Below are positions 25,216 through 33,905 of a DNA stretch of 64,000 nt, in pieces (within the stretch, counting starts at the first letter, position 1; every line of letters starts with the position of its first letter). The notes beneath the pieces were generated by a model that saw nothing but the letters and a program-made list of their open reading frames with translations, made no database searches and was not told where the DNA came from. Source of the DNA: WHUA01 sp963711215 (GTDB lineage Bacteria; Pseudomonadota; Alphaproteobacteria; UBA8366). The stretch is taken from positions 186,001 to 250,000 of the forward strand of contig CAVQDH010000005.1 in NCBI GenBank assembly GCA_963711215.1, in the 5' to 3' direction. Position numbers and translations under genes: made by a program.

Positions 25216-27387
25216 ATGATGTTTGGGCGCACGCGCGTATTCCACGGGCTGCTGATACGGGCCCCGTTGCATTTCAATATTATTGCAATTTTCATTGCGA
25301 TATTCCTGACGCTGACCGGCAGCTTGATTTGGTACAACTACAGTAAAAATGCAGAGCTCGCGCTCGAAGCCGCCGACACACTCCTCCAAAATGTCAGTGA
25401 AAAGGTCGTCGAGCGAACGCGCAATTTTGTCGAGCCGCCCGTAGGGCTCGTCAAGCTGGCAGCGGAGCTGCCGGCAATGTCGAATCATCCGAACAGCATC
25501 GACGACCCGCTTGCCCGGTACTTTCTCGACGCGTTGGCCACCTACCCGCAGCTTTACGGCCTCTACGTCGGCTACGGAGACGGCGGTTTCTTTCAAGTGG
25601 TTCACTTTGCGGGCGTCGATCCCGCGATCCTGACACGGCTCGGGGCGCCGGCCGGCGCCGCCTACGGCATCCGCAATATCCGCCGGCTGGCGGACGGCAA
25701 GCGGGAGCAGCGATGGACCTTCCTCGATCGCAACCGGCAGGTAATGGGCGCGCCGCTCGTCGAACCGGCCACCTACGACCCGCGTGGCAGGCCCTGGTAT
25801 AAGGCCTCGCTGCAGCGCACGTCGGTCTCGGTTACCGATCCGTACATTTTCTCCAGCCTGCGCGCGCCCGGGCTGACGGCGTCCCGACGCGTCGCCGGCA
25901 CGCCGGAAGCCGTCGTCGCCGCCGATATCACCTTGGCGCAATTGTCGTCTTTCCTGCGTAACCAGAAGGTCGGCGAGTCCGGCGTCGTTTTCATCTACAA
26001 CGACCGCGGCGAGCTGATCGCGTATCCCGATGTCAACCGCACCGTCAAAACCGTGTCGGTGAACGGAAAGGATTCGCTTCACGCAGTGCAGGTAGGAGAC
26101 TTGGGCCGGCCGGAATTGACGGAGGCGATGCAGCATTTCCACGGCGGCACCGGCCCTCGCACGGTCTTCGACGTCGATGGCGTGGATTATATCGCAAGCG
26201 TCTCGTCCTTGGACGGCTCCTTCGGGACCGACAAGAAAGTCGCGATCGTGGTCCCAATCGACGACTTTCTGGGCCCGATCTCGGAACATCGTTTCCGCAG
26301 CCTGGTCTATTCGATCATTCCGCTTTTCATCGCGATAGCGCTGATCACATGGGTCTCGGAATGGATCGCGCAGCCGATCCGCGCGGTCGTTCAGGAAACG
26401 CAAAAGATTCGGCAGCTCATCTTCGAAGAGTCTCCCGAGATCGATTCCCGGATAACGGAGATTCGCGTGCTCGCCGAATCGGTATCGGCGATGAAGAACG
26501 CGATCCGTACTTTCGCCCAATACGTGCCGAAGGCGCTTGTCGAGCGGCTCATCAAATCGGGCAACGTGCAAGGGCTCGGCGGCGAGCGGCGGCAACTTTC
26601 GATCATGTTCTCAGACGTCGCCAACTTCACCGATCTTTCCGAGGACATGTCGCCGGAAGATCTGATGCTCAAGACCTCGCATTATTTCCAGGAACTGGGC
26701 GAGATCATCCTCGCGAACCAGGGCTCGATCGACAAATTCATCGGCGACGGCATCATGGCGTTCTGGAATGCGCCGTTGGACGATGCCGACCACGTCGAAC
26801 ACGCCTGCCGCACGGTGTTGCTGTGCCAGGTGCGCAGCCGACAGATCAACGAAAACTGGGCGGCTCACGGCGAGGCCAGTATGTACACCCGGTTCGGCCT
26901 TCACACCGGCGAAACGGTCGTGGGCAATATCGGCTCACCCGATCGGATGGACTATACGGCGCTCGGCGTCTCGGTAAACCTCGCGGCCCGGCTCGAAGGC
27001 CTCAACAAGCGCTACGGCACACAGGTCCTGGCGAGCGAAAGCGTCGTGGAGGCGGCAGGAGATGCCTTTCTCTTCCGCCCGATCGACGTCGCGGCGGTCA
27101 AAGGGCTCAGCCAGCGCATCGACGTTTACGAGCTTTGCGCCGCGCTCGAAGGGCCGAGCACGATCAAGGCGACGGAGCAGCAGGTCGAGATGTGTCGGCG
27201 CTGGTCAGGAGTCTATGCGATTTGCGCCGAGGGCGATTGGAGCACGGCCGAGGGTTTGCTGCAGGCATTCATCGACGAGTTCCCGCATGATCCCGTGGCC
27301 CAGCATTATCTCGAGAGGTGCCGGCGCCACCTCGATCGCGGCGCGGTCGCCGAATTGCCGCCAACGCGCGTCGCCATCCGCGACTGA
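25216..27387 (+). CDS. Class III adenylate cyclase with extracytoplasmic Cache-type sensor
   Basis: A 723-residue membrane sensor enzyme. Helix 1 (about 19-41) is followed by a periplasmic double-Cache-like region (LYVGYGDGGFFQV, DPRGRPWYKAS, SGVVFIYNDRGELIAYP). Then come helix 2 (about 366-385), a HAMP-like linker and a class III cyclase domain. The metal-binding aspartates are in FSDVANFT (about 467) and IGDGIMAFW (about 511). It should make cAMP in response to a small extracellular ligand. ATG 25216 is followed directly by a second ATG at 25219. A CRP/FNR-type site elsewhere in the window (10461) shows that cAMP targets are plausible, though the link is inference. Confidence 0.88.
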   Translation: MMFGRTRVFHGLLIRAPLHFNIIAIFIAIFLTLTGSLIWYNYSKNAELALEAADTLLQNVSEKVVERTRNFVEPPVGLVKLAAELPAMSNHPNSIDDPLARYFLDALATYPQLYGLYVGYGDGGFFQVVHFAGVDPAILTRLGAPAGAAYGIRNIRRLADGKREQRWTFLDRNRQVMGAPLVEPATYDPRGRPWYKASLQRTSVSVTDPYIFSSLRAPGLTASRRVAGTPEAVVAADITLAQLSSFLRNQKVGESGVVFIYNDRGELIAYPDVNRTVKTVSVNGKDSLHAVQVGDLGRPELTEAMQHFHGGTGPRTVFDVDGVDYIASVSSLDGSFGTDKKVAIVVPIDDFLGPISEHRFRSLVYSIIPLFIAIALITWVSEWIAQPIRAVVQETQKIRQLIFEESPEIDSRITEIRVLAESVSAMKNAIRTFAQYVPKALVERLIKSGNVQGLGGERRQLSIMFSDVANFTDLSEDMSPEDLMLKTSHYFQELGEIILANQGSIDKFIGDGIMAFWNAPLDDADHVEHACRTVLLCQVRSRQINENWAAHGEASMYTRFGLHTGETVVGNIGSPDRMDYTALGVSVNLAARLEGLNKRYGTQVLASESVVEAAGDAFLFRPIDVAAVKGLSQRIDVYELCAALEGPSTIKATEQQVEMCRRWSGVYAICAEGDWSTAEGLLQAFIDEFPHDPVAQHYLERCRRHLDRGAVAELPPTRVAIRD

Positions 27388-27424
27388 CCGGCGATACCCG
27401 CCTATGGAAATTGCTGAGCGTGTC

Positions 27425-28417
27425 CTAGCGATCGGACGGCGTCGATCGCTGGCTCGCCAGCACGATCCGACGGCCTTCGTAATACTGCCAGGCGAGAAGC
27501 GCCGGGACACCGACCAGGAGCTGACGGACGCGGCGGACCAGGGAAAGCGCCAGCGACATCTGCGGGGTCAGTCCGAAAAGCATGCCGAAGACGAGGAATC
27601 CCCCCTCTTGAACCCCGAGGGACGCCGGGATGAAAAAGCCGGCGCTGCGGACGGCTTGCGACATGCTTTCGATGACCGTTGCTTCGACGAAGGTCAAGTT
27701 ATGCCCCATGAAATGAACCGCGAGCCAAACCTCGCCGATGCCGAGCGCCCATGCAATGGAGTGATAAACCGTGCTGATGGCCAGACCGCGCCGGTCGCGG
27801 TAGAGACGAAGGATGGCGTCGTGCAGACCGGAGACATCACCCAGCCTCAGCCATGCGGAATTTGCCTCGAGCCGCAGCAGCAAGCGCTCGAGCAGCCGGA
27901 ACATGCCCATTCGCTGCGCCACCACGAAGCCGACCAGGAGCGGGCAGAAGATCAGCAAGCCGATCGCGACGGACCAGCCGAGCGCGCGATCCGAGCTCAC
28001 CACCAGGATCATGACGACGCCGATCAGCGAAAAGACGAACTGCGTCAGCACTTCGACCGTCTTGTCGGCAACGATGCTCGCGCTGGCGACAGCCGCCCCG
28101 GCCCCGTTGATGGCCAAGAGACGGGCGCCGACGATATCGCCGCCGACCTGCGCGACGGGCATGAGCGTATTGGCTGCATCGCGGATCCATCGCGACCAAA
28201 TGAACAGACTGGCCGGCGCCTCCCATTCGGCCCTTACGACGGATCGCCAAGCCAGCGCGGCGGCCAGGATGGCAAGCCCGTCATAGGCGGCAAGCAGCAC
28301 CATGCCCCATCCCACGCTGACGAAGGCCACGCCGACGGATTCGAAGCCGAAATAACCGATGAGAGCCGTAACCAGTACCAGTCCCAGGACGGCGGACACC
28401 GCGAAGGTAAGCTTCAA
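27425..28417 (-). CDS. HpnL-like/lysylphosphatidylglycerol synthase-type membrane protein
   Basis: A 330-residue protein with about eight hydrophobic helices, matching the UPF0104/LPG-synthase transmembrane fold. The pattern of VAQVGGDIVGARLL, the STVYHSIAWALG helix and FFIPASLGVQEGGF is characteristic of the HpnL subgroup, linked to hopanoid lipids. No hopanoid genes lie beside it. A role in lipid flipping or transport is likely. The start is TTG 28417, with GGGGG five bases upstream. Confidence 0.78.
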   Translation of the reverse strand: MKLTFAVSAVLGLVLVTALIGYFGFESVGVAFVSVGWGMVLLAAYDGLAILAAALAWRSVVRAEWEAPASLFIWSRWIRDAANTLMPVAQVGGDIVGARLLAINGAGAAVASASIVADKTVEVLTQFVFSLIGVVMILVVSSDRALGWSVAIGLLIFCPLLVGFVVAQRMGMFRLLERLLLRLEANSAWLRLGDVSGLHDAILRLYRDRRGLAISTVYHSIAWALGIGEVWLAVHFMGHNLTFVEATVIESMSQAVRSAGFFIPASLGVQEGGFLVFGMLFGLTPQMSLALSLVRRVRQLLVGVPALLAWQYYEGRRIVLASQRSTPSDR

Positions 28418-28572
28418 TTAGGCCCCCAGCAAAAATATAGCCCAATACCGCCGAACGCTCGGCCACGGCTTAAATTCAGCGCTCCGGACCGGCAGTGCGG
28501 GCCGACATAAGCGCAAACCGTCCGTTTGGCAAGGAAAGCGGCAAGCAAGACTGTCGCACCCGGCGGCGCGGG

Positions 28573-28872
28573 CTACGACCGTGGTCGATCGGGCGGAAAA
28601 GTGCCGAGGTTGTACTTCCAGTAGGATTCCAGCATTTCGGTGAACTGACCCGGCAGATCGACGACCTTGAGCCCCGGCGCGGTTTTCAGCGGCATGGGGA
28701 CGACTTGCCGTTTCGCCATCCGCTCGGCAATCACCTCTTCCAGAGCGAAGACGGCATGCATCAGCGCGTCGTCCGCCGTGTCCCCATAGGTCTCGAGCTC
28801 GGGGAAATGGGGGGCGATGACCCGATAGGTCCCATCGCGCTCTTCTGTTAACTCAATTGGGTATGACACCAT
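28573..28872 (-). CDS. HicB-family antitoxin-like protein (no HicA partner seen)
   Basis: A 99-residue protein with the HicB fold: MVSYPIELTEERDGTYRV, FPELETYGDTADDALMHAV and EEVIAERMAKRQVVPMP. In complete systems HicB neutralises the mRNA interferase HicA, a ~60-residue protein with a conserved His. No HicA-like ORF is visible within several hundred bases on either strand. The unusual tail (LGTFPPDRPRS) replaces the DNA-binding domain found in many HicBs. It may be an orphan or a regulator with another partner. Confidence 0.8.
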   Translation of the reverse strand: MVSYPIELTEERDGTYRVIAPHFPELETYGDTADDALMHAVFALEEVIAERMAKRQVVPMPLKTAPGLKVVDLPGQFTEMLESYWKYNLGTFPPDRPRS

Positions 28873-29204
28873 GGGGCGAATTGATTCACCGTCGGGTTAT
28901 TCGTCACCATCGCAGGGTCCAAACTTTGCCGCGATGCCGCCTAAATCGACAAGTATGGAATAGGTTAGCATCGTTTTGTCGCTTTTTTCACAGGACTTCA
29001 ATCATTGCTTGAACGCGCGGCCGGCGGTCGCGTGCCATAAGAAAGAAGACAATGCACCGCGTGAGACGTGCCCAAGATAAGGCGTGGAATCAGCTCGCTC
29101 CGGCCAAGCCCGGTCTTAGTGCAAGGCATCGTGGGTGAAGCAAACCCCGTCCGAGTACACGGCTTGACGATCGTGAGAGGCCCGCCGGCACGGTGCGGCT
29201 CCTT
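28873..29204. other. Intergenic region between the HicB-like gene and ilvA
   Basis: About 330 bases with no recognised ORF, repeat or terminator. In particular, no HicA-sized ORF with the family histidine motif was found. Confidence 0.4.
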
Positions 29205-30719
29205 CTATTTCACGAAGAGATCGTAGGCCGGGTTCTCCGTTTCCTCGGCGCTGGGATAGCCGATCGTCCGGAGGAACGATCGGAATTTCACCTCCTCACG
29301 CCGCGGCACCTGCATGCCGACCAGCACCCGGCCGAAGGCGCTCCCATGATTGCGATAATGGAAGAGGCTGATGTTCCAGCTCTCGCCCATGTTGTTCAGG
29401 AAATTCAGCAGCGCGCCCGGCCGCTCGGGGAATTCGAACCGGTATAGCTTTTCATCCTGCAGCGTCTTTGTCCTGCCGCCGACCATGTAGCGGATGTGAA
29501 GTTTCGCAAGCTCGTTCTCGGTCATATCGATGACCGGATATTTGTGTTTCTTGAGCACGCGGATCAGATCATTCTTGTCCTTATCGCCACGGCGAAGCTC
29601 GATCCCGACGAAGATATAGGCCGCGTCATTGTCGGAGTATCGGTAGTTGAACTCGGTCACCGAACGCGTGCCGATGACGCGGCAAAATTGCCGGAAGCTT
29701 CCGACACGCTCGGGAATCGTAACCGCCAGCAAGGCTTCGCGATGCTCGCCGATCTCGGCCCGTTCGGCAATGTGGCGCAATCGGTCGAAGTTCACGTTGG
29801 CGCCGCTATCGATCGCGACCAGCGTCTTGTCCTTGATCCGCTCACGCTCGACATAGGCCTTCAGGCCGGCGACGCCGAGAGCCCCAGCCGGTTCCGCGAT
29901 CGAACGGGTATCGTCATAAATATCCTTGATCGCGGCGCAGATCTCGTCGGTCGTCACGAGAATGACTTCGTCGACGCACTCCTTTGCGATCCGAAACGGC
30001 TCCTTGCCAACTTGCCCGACCGCGACGCCGTCCGCGAACAATCCCACCGATTTCAGCCGCACGCGGCGCCCCGTCGCCAGGGCGCGCTCCATGCAGGCGG
30101 ATTCCTTTGGCTCAACGCCGATGATCTTGATCTTGGGCCATAGTGTCTTGACGTATGCCGCAATGCCAGCGATCAGTCCGCCGCCGCCGACCGGCACAAG
30201 GATGGCTTCGATATCCTCGCTGTGCTGGCGCAGTATCTCCATGGCAACGGTCCCTTGGCCGGCGATGACCTCGGGGTCGTCATATGGATGGACGAATGTC
30301 ATGCCATTGGCCGCAGCCATCGCTTCGGCGTGCACCCTCGCATCATCCACCGACATGCCATGCAGCACGATCTCGCCGCCCAGCCGCCGTACGGCATCGA
30401 TCTTGATCGGCGGCGTCGTCTCCGGCATGACGATGACGGCCCGCAGACCGAGCCGGCTCGCGGACAGGGCCACGCCTTGAGCGTGATTGCCGGCGGAGGC
30501 GCAAATCACGCCGCGCTTGCGCGCACTCGGATTGAGGCCGGCGATCTTGTTATGGGCGCCCCGGAGCTTGAAGGAGAAGACGGGCTGCAGGTCTTCCCTC
30601 TTGAGCAGCACGGCGTTGCCGAGCCGTCCGGAAAGAATGGGCAGCGCATCCAGCGGTGTTTCCCGCGCCACCTCATATACCCGCGATTTCAAGATCCGTT
30701 CGACATATTCCTTTGGCAT
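29205..30719 (-). CDS. ilvA: Threonine ammonia-lyase, biosynthetic (two ACT-like domains)
   Basis: A 504-residue pyridoxal-phosphate enzyme that converts threonine to 2-oxobutyrate, the first step of isoleucine synthesis. The PLP lysine is in FSFKLRGA (about Lys51); the phosphate loop is VGGGGLIAG. The C-terminal half holds two ACT-like domains (about 325-400 and 420-500), the long, isoleucine-inhibited form. ATG 30719 is chosen over an in-frame GTG at 30734 because homology begins with it. The other Ile/Val genes are 20 kb away (ilvB-ilvN-ilvC). Confidence 0.94.
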   Translation of the reverse strand: MPKEYVERILKSRVYEVARETPLDALPILSGRLGNAVLLKREDLQPVFSFKLRGAHNKIAGLNPSARKRGVICASAGNHAQGVALSASRLGLRAVIVMPETTPPIKIDAVRRLGGEIVLHGMSVDDARVHAEAMAAANGMTFVHPYDDPEVIAGQGTVAMEILRQHSEDIEAILVPVGGGGLIAGIAAYVKTLWPKIKIIGVEPKESACMERALATGRRVRLKSVGLFADGVAVGQVGKEPFRIAKECVDEVILVTTDEICAAIKDIYDDTRSIAEPAGALGVAGLKAYVERERIKDKTLVAIDSGANVNFDRLRHIAERAEIGEHREALLAVTIPERVGSFRQFCRVIGTRSVTEFNYRYSDNDAAYIFVGIELRRGDKDKNDLIRVLKKHKYPVIDMTENELAKLHIRYMVGGRTKTLQDEKLYRFEFPERPGALLNFLNNMGESWNISLFHYRNHGSAFGRVLVGMQVPRREEVKFRSFLRTIGYPSAEETENPAYDLFVK

Positions 30720-31195
30720 TGAACCTTCCACCACAGCGACGCCGTCGGCGTTTCGTTATTTCTTCCCCAAGGCTTCGTTTGACGGCGATAGAGCACAAAA
30801 TAGGAGGCGGGCAAAGCCATCTTTGCGCCCCACCGGTTGCCGCAGGCATGGGCGATGCGCAGGGTGCGAAGGATCGCGTTCTCGCCATCGATGGCAATTT
30901 GCCGAACCGAGCGGCGCAACAGGCGCGATCAATTAAATCGGCGGCCGCGCTGCATGCCCAGAGGCGAGATCGCCTGTCGGATGTGTTTGTCCCCTCGCCA
31001 ATGCTTGGGATCGATGGGGTCAAACAATCGCCACCTTCTCACCGCAACTGTGGCATTTGCATCATCATTATTCGGAAACTGGGGCCGTTATTTCTTTAAA
31101 TATTATCGGCGCGTCCCGAATGCTGGTAGTAGTTAAAGTGCCCTAGGCGACGTTGTTGGCGCCAGGAGTGCTTGCAGCCAAGTCTCGAGGGGGAG
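30720..31195. other. Intergenic region upstream of ilvA
   Basis: About 475 bases. Several open frames exist but overlap one another and none has an SD or a family signature. A short AT-rich segment (31080-31140) precedes the small gene that follows and may hold its promoter. The leader of ilvA does not show an Ile-rich peptide. Confidence 0.4.
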
Positions 31196-31405
31196 ATGAA
31201 GCAAGACGACAGTGGGTGGCAAATAGCTAAGCTATTGGTCCAAAAACACGGCGAAGATGCGCCGCTCCGGGCCGCGATGCAAGCGCAGAGACGCCTTGCC
31301 GCGGAAGACTTCAAGGGCGGTGCGACGTGGATCGGAATTACGCGCGCGGTCGACCAGATACTGGGTATTGCCGACACAGGCAGCTTCCGCGAAGTGCGCC
31401 AATAG
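31196..31405 (+). CDS. Small DUF6961-like protein
   Basis: A 69-residue soluble protein: GWQIAKLLVQKHGEDAP, AAMQAQRRLAAEDFKGG and ATWIGITRAVDQI follow the pattern of DUF6961-type small proteins common in alphaproteobacteria (hypothetical; two helices around HG.DAP and ATW..I..A). ATG 31196 is preceded by GAGGGGGAG; the longer frame from 31172 adds eight unlikely residues. A strong intrinsic terminator follows 35 bases later, so it is a one-gene transcript. Confidence 0.7.
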   Translation: MKQDDSGWQIAKLLVQKHGEDAPLRAAMQAQRRLAAEDFKGGATWIGITRAVDQILGIADTGSFREVRQ

Positions 31406-31439
31406 ATCCAGATCGATAGAAGCTAAGAAAGACAATACG

Positions 31440-31474
31440 AAACCGCCTCGCATGATGCGAGGCGGTTTTTTTTG
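31440..31474 (+). terminator. Intrinsic terminator after the DUF6961-like gene
   Basis: A perfect stem of at least 12 bp (AACCGCCTCGCA at 31441-31452 with its complement at 31456-31467) has a TGA loop and is followed by a run of T residues. Confidence 0.9.
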
Positions 31475-31548
31475 GCTTCAGCGTCCCGCCATCGAAACCA
31501 CGATCTCCACCGGCACGCCAGCGCCGTCCGGCGATCGCGATCCCGCGA

Positions 31549-32028
31549 CTAGCCTTTCACGATTTGCCAGGATCCATCCGGTTGCCGGCATGCAGTGCCG
31601 TAGCCCTGCTCGGTCTTTCCGCCAACCGTAATCGTCTGCTGAAATTCCCGGCAGTAGCGACCGGAGGTCGACGTGCCGTCGCGAACCGGCGTATAGGTGC
31701 CCGAATTACCGGATTGCGGGTTATTCCAATTGATCGTCTCACCGATCGGCGCCGACTGCATTTTGCCGTACGCCTGATTCGCCTCGATCCGATCCGCACG
31801 ATCGAGGCTCTTGCCGATTTCGCTGCCCGCCAAGCCGCCGAGGAAGACACCTAAGCCGGTGGCGACAAGCTTTCCGGTACCGCCGCCGATCTGCGATCCC
31901 AGGAGACCGCCGACCGCCGCGCCACCGAGCGTACCGAAAGTCTGCTTCTGCCCCATCTGGTTGCCTTCGCAACCGGCGAGGGCCAGCGCTATAGCAACGA
32001 TCCCCCCTGCAACCGCCGTCTTCTTCAT
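31549..32028 (-). CDS. Glycine-zipper 17-kDa surface antigen-like lipoprotein
   Basis: A 159-residue lipoprotein. The signal ends in LALAGC, so the cysteine is lipidated. A glycine-zipper pair (GTLGGAAVGGLLGSQIGGGTGKLVATGLGVFLGGLAG, written here by pattern, about residues 34-70) is followed by a small beta-rich domain with two cysteines (CREFQQTITVGG and GTACRQPDGSW). This is the organisation of the rickettsial 17-kDa antigen and related outer-membrane lipoproteins. ATG 32028 has AAAGGAG seven bases upstream; the frame extends to 32061 without homology. Confidence 0.85.
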   Translation of the reverse strand: MKKTAVAGGIVAIALALAGCEGNQMGQKQTFGTLGGAAVGGLLGSQIGGGTGKLVATGLGVFLGGLAGSEIGKSLDRADRIEANQAYGKMQSAPIGETINWNNPQSGNSGTYTPVRDGTSTSGRYCREFQQTITVGGKTEQGYGTACRQPDGSWQIVKG

Positions 32029-32346
32029 CTTCCGCTCCTTTGCGCCACGACGGGCGCTCACTGCCAGTCCTGAGTGCGACGTTCAAGTCCAAGGCCTTCT
32101 GGTACGGCGGGAATTTGGTCTTTTTGTGGCGCCAAATCCAGCCCGAATTGTACATAAAGAGCGGAATACAGGCGGATGTCTTCGCCCAATTATCGCTCTT
32201 ATAGAGAGCTTACATTTTCGAGTTTTTCTATTTATAAGAGATCACGCCTCGCCGTGCCGTCCACTGGAACTCAGTCGGCAGGACGGTGTAGAATATGCCA
32301 CGAATACATTCAAATTATTGCCCATAACCGCGGGACGGAGATGCAA
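32029..32346. other. Divergent intergenic region, surface lipoprotein / cupin
   Basis: About 320 bases with an AT-rich segment (32190-32240) containing a weak GCTCT/AGAGC hairpin. It presumably carries both promoters. No gene seen. Confidence 0.4.
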
Positions 32347-32862
32347 ATGGCAGAAATGCTCGAAAAATTCGCCAAGGAATGCAATGCGATATTGAAAAAG
32401 GAGCCCAACCCGGCCGGGCGCGAGAAGATCCGCCAAGCGCTGGAGACGGTGCTCAAGGACGACGCCTTCGTGGCCAAGTATCTTGGCCCGGATAACAACG
32501 AGCCCCGCAAGATCTTGTACGAGGATCCGGACTTCAAGTTCTGCATCTGCGCACATGTCCACAACGGTCCAAAGGGCAGCAAGCCGCACGACCACGGGCA
32601 TGCCTGGGCAATCTACGGCCAAGCAAAGGGCCGTACGACGATGACCGAATGGAAGGTCGTGAAGCCGCGAACCGATAGCAAGCCCGCGGTCGTCGAGCCC
32701 GAGAAGGTCTACGACCTCGACCCCGGCATGGCCGTACTCTATGAGATCGGCCAGGTGCACTCACCGAGCCGCAGCGGTGCGACCCGCCTGATCCGTATCG
32801 AGGGCGAGAATCTCGACCATGTGCGGCGCGATGCCTTCGTCGCCGCCGAAATGGCGCAATAG
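32347..32862 (+). CDS. Cupin-fold protein, cysteine-dioxygenase-like
   Basis: A 171-residue cytoplasmic protein. The metal-binding first cupin motif is PHDHGHAWAIYGQAKGRTTM (two or three His plus a downstream Glu-containing strand MTEW); the second is QVHSPSRSG with one His. This resembles the cysteine dioxygenase/thiol dioxygenase group, which oxidises small thiols at a non-heme iron. The substrate cannot be stated. ATG 32347 is chosen because GGAG lies six bases upstream; ATG 32341 sits too close to it. A long hairpin follows the stop. Confidence 0.75.
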   Translation: MAEMLEKFAKECNAILKKEPNPAGREKIRQALETVLKDDAFVAKYLGPDNNEPRKILYEDPDFKFCICAHVHNGPKGSKPHDHGHAWAIYGQAKGRTTMTEWKVVKPRTDSKPAVVEPEKVYDLDPGMAVLYEIGQVHSPSRSGATRLIRIEGENLDHVRRDAFVAAEMAQ

Positions 32863-33193
32863 CCGCATTCGACCGCGTAGCGCGCAACTTAGACGACGAC
32901 ATGACCGCCCCGGTTCGAACACCGCGGGCGGTCATTCTTTTGGGAGATATCCGTCGGGGCGCATGCGCGATGATTCGCAACAAATGTGCAAAATCTCTTG
33001 CGCCAAGCCCGCCCTTTTCTCCGCCGATGCGATAACTCTTCTGGGCTGTAGTCCTAACCAATTGAACCTAGGTGACTAATTCGGAGCAGGCTGGCAATGG
33101 AGAGCTAGCCTTTGGCGGTATTGCGCCCATCGGAAGGGTAGGTCAGCGTTCAAGCTAGAGCATGATTTTTGCCATAAACCATAAAAGGGAGCG
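32863..33193. other. Intergenic region between cupin and bactofilin genes
   Basis: About 330 bases with a terminator hairpin at 32901-32940. Around 33035-33075 there is a short tRNA D-arm-like stretch that does not fold as a full tRNA. No ORF is supported. Confidence 0.4.
32901..32940 (+). terminator. Intrinsic terminator after the cupin gene
   Basis: ATGACCGCCC (32901-32910) pairs with GGGCGGTCAT (32926-32935), with an additional inner CGGT/ACCG pairing, followed by TCTTTT. Confidence 0.75.
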
Positions 33194-33841
33194 GTGGCTT
33201 ACAAGGAATTAATCCCCATTCCTCACCGATACAGAGGAAGCGGCCACCGGGATGTGCTGAACATGTTGCGAGAACAACTTCAAAAGTCACGTCGTTTGAG
33301 CGCTTCGAGCAATACGCCGGCCGCAAGCGACACAACGGTGCTGATCATTGGATGCGACGACATCAGGACCGACGGCATTTCCTTTAACGGCACCGTCCAG
33401 GTCGACGGACGCGTCGAAGGCGACGTCCGCTGCAAGCGGCTCGTCGTCCCCGCACAGGGGTTGGTCGACGGGGCGATCACGGCCCGGACGGCGCATATCG
33501 AGGGCACCGTCAACGGGCCTATCGACGCTGCAAAAATCTTTCTGGGGCCGACGGCGGCCGTCAAGGGAAACATCACCTATGAATCCTTGAACATTACGAC
33601 GGGCGCTTCGATTTCGGGCTTTTGCCGCGACCGCGGATGTTCTCGGATCAAGCCGTTCGACTGGGCTTTGACGGAAGGAGCGCCGCCCCTGCCCTTCAGC
33701 CTGGCCAAAGCAACGTGCCGGAAATCCCCGCTAAACATTGCGCCCTTTCCGCCGCTGAGATTGGTGGGCAGCCGTCGAGCGCTATCGATGAAGGCTGTAT
33801 GGGAGCATTATCAGCAAATCACGCCCGCAACACGCCAATAG
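33194..33841 (+). CDS. Bactofilin (polymer-forming cytoskeletal protein)
   Basis: The ORF encodes up to 215 residues. The bactofilin beta-helix (about 50-145) is clear: ISFNGTVQVDGRVEGDV, HIEGTVNGPI, AAKIFLGPTAAVKGNI and LNITTGASISG. These proteins form non-polar, nucleotide-free filaments at the membrane and organise wall enzymes and shape. GTG 33194 has AGGGAG upstream; ATG 33263 is an alternative. The tail after ISG does not resemble known bactofilins. An alternative frame runs to 33909 and meets the next gene in an ATGA overlap, so a frameshift near 33620 is possible. Confidence 0.82.
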   Translation: MAYKELIPIPHRYRGSGHRDVLNMLREQLQKSRRLSASSNTPAASDTTVLIIGCDDIRTDGISFNGTVQVDGRVEGDVRCKRLVVPAQGLVDGAITARTAHIEGTVNGPIDAAKIFLGPTAAVKGNITYESLNITTGASISGFCRDRGCSRIKPFDWALTEGAPPLPFSLAKATCRKSPLNIAPFPPLRLVGSRRALSMKAVWEHYQQITPATRQ

Positions 33842-33905
33842 GACGCTTCGATGCTAAAGTCCGAATGGTGGCGATTGCCGGTTCGCTTTTCGAATCATTG
33901 GGCAG

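Noticed and set aside
33035..33080. tRNA-like stretch resembling a D arm on the minus strand
   Set aside because: Only the loop part (CAATTGGTTA) looks like a tRNA. The D stem does not pair, and no acceptor, anticodon or T arm follows.
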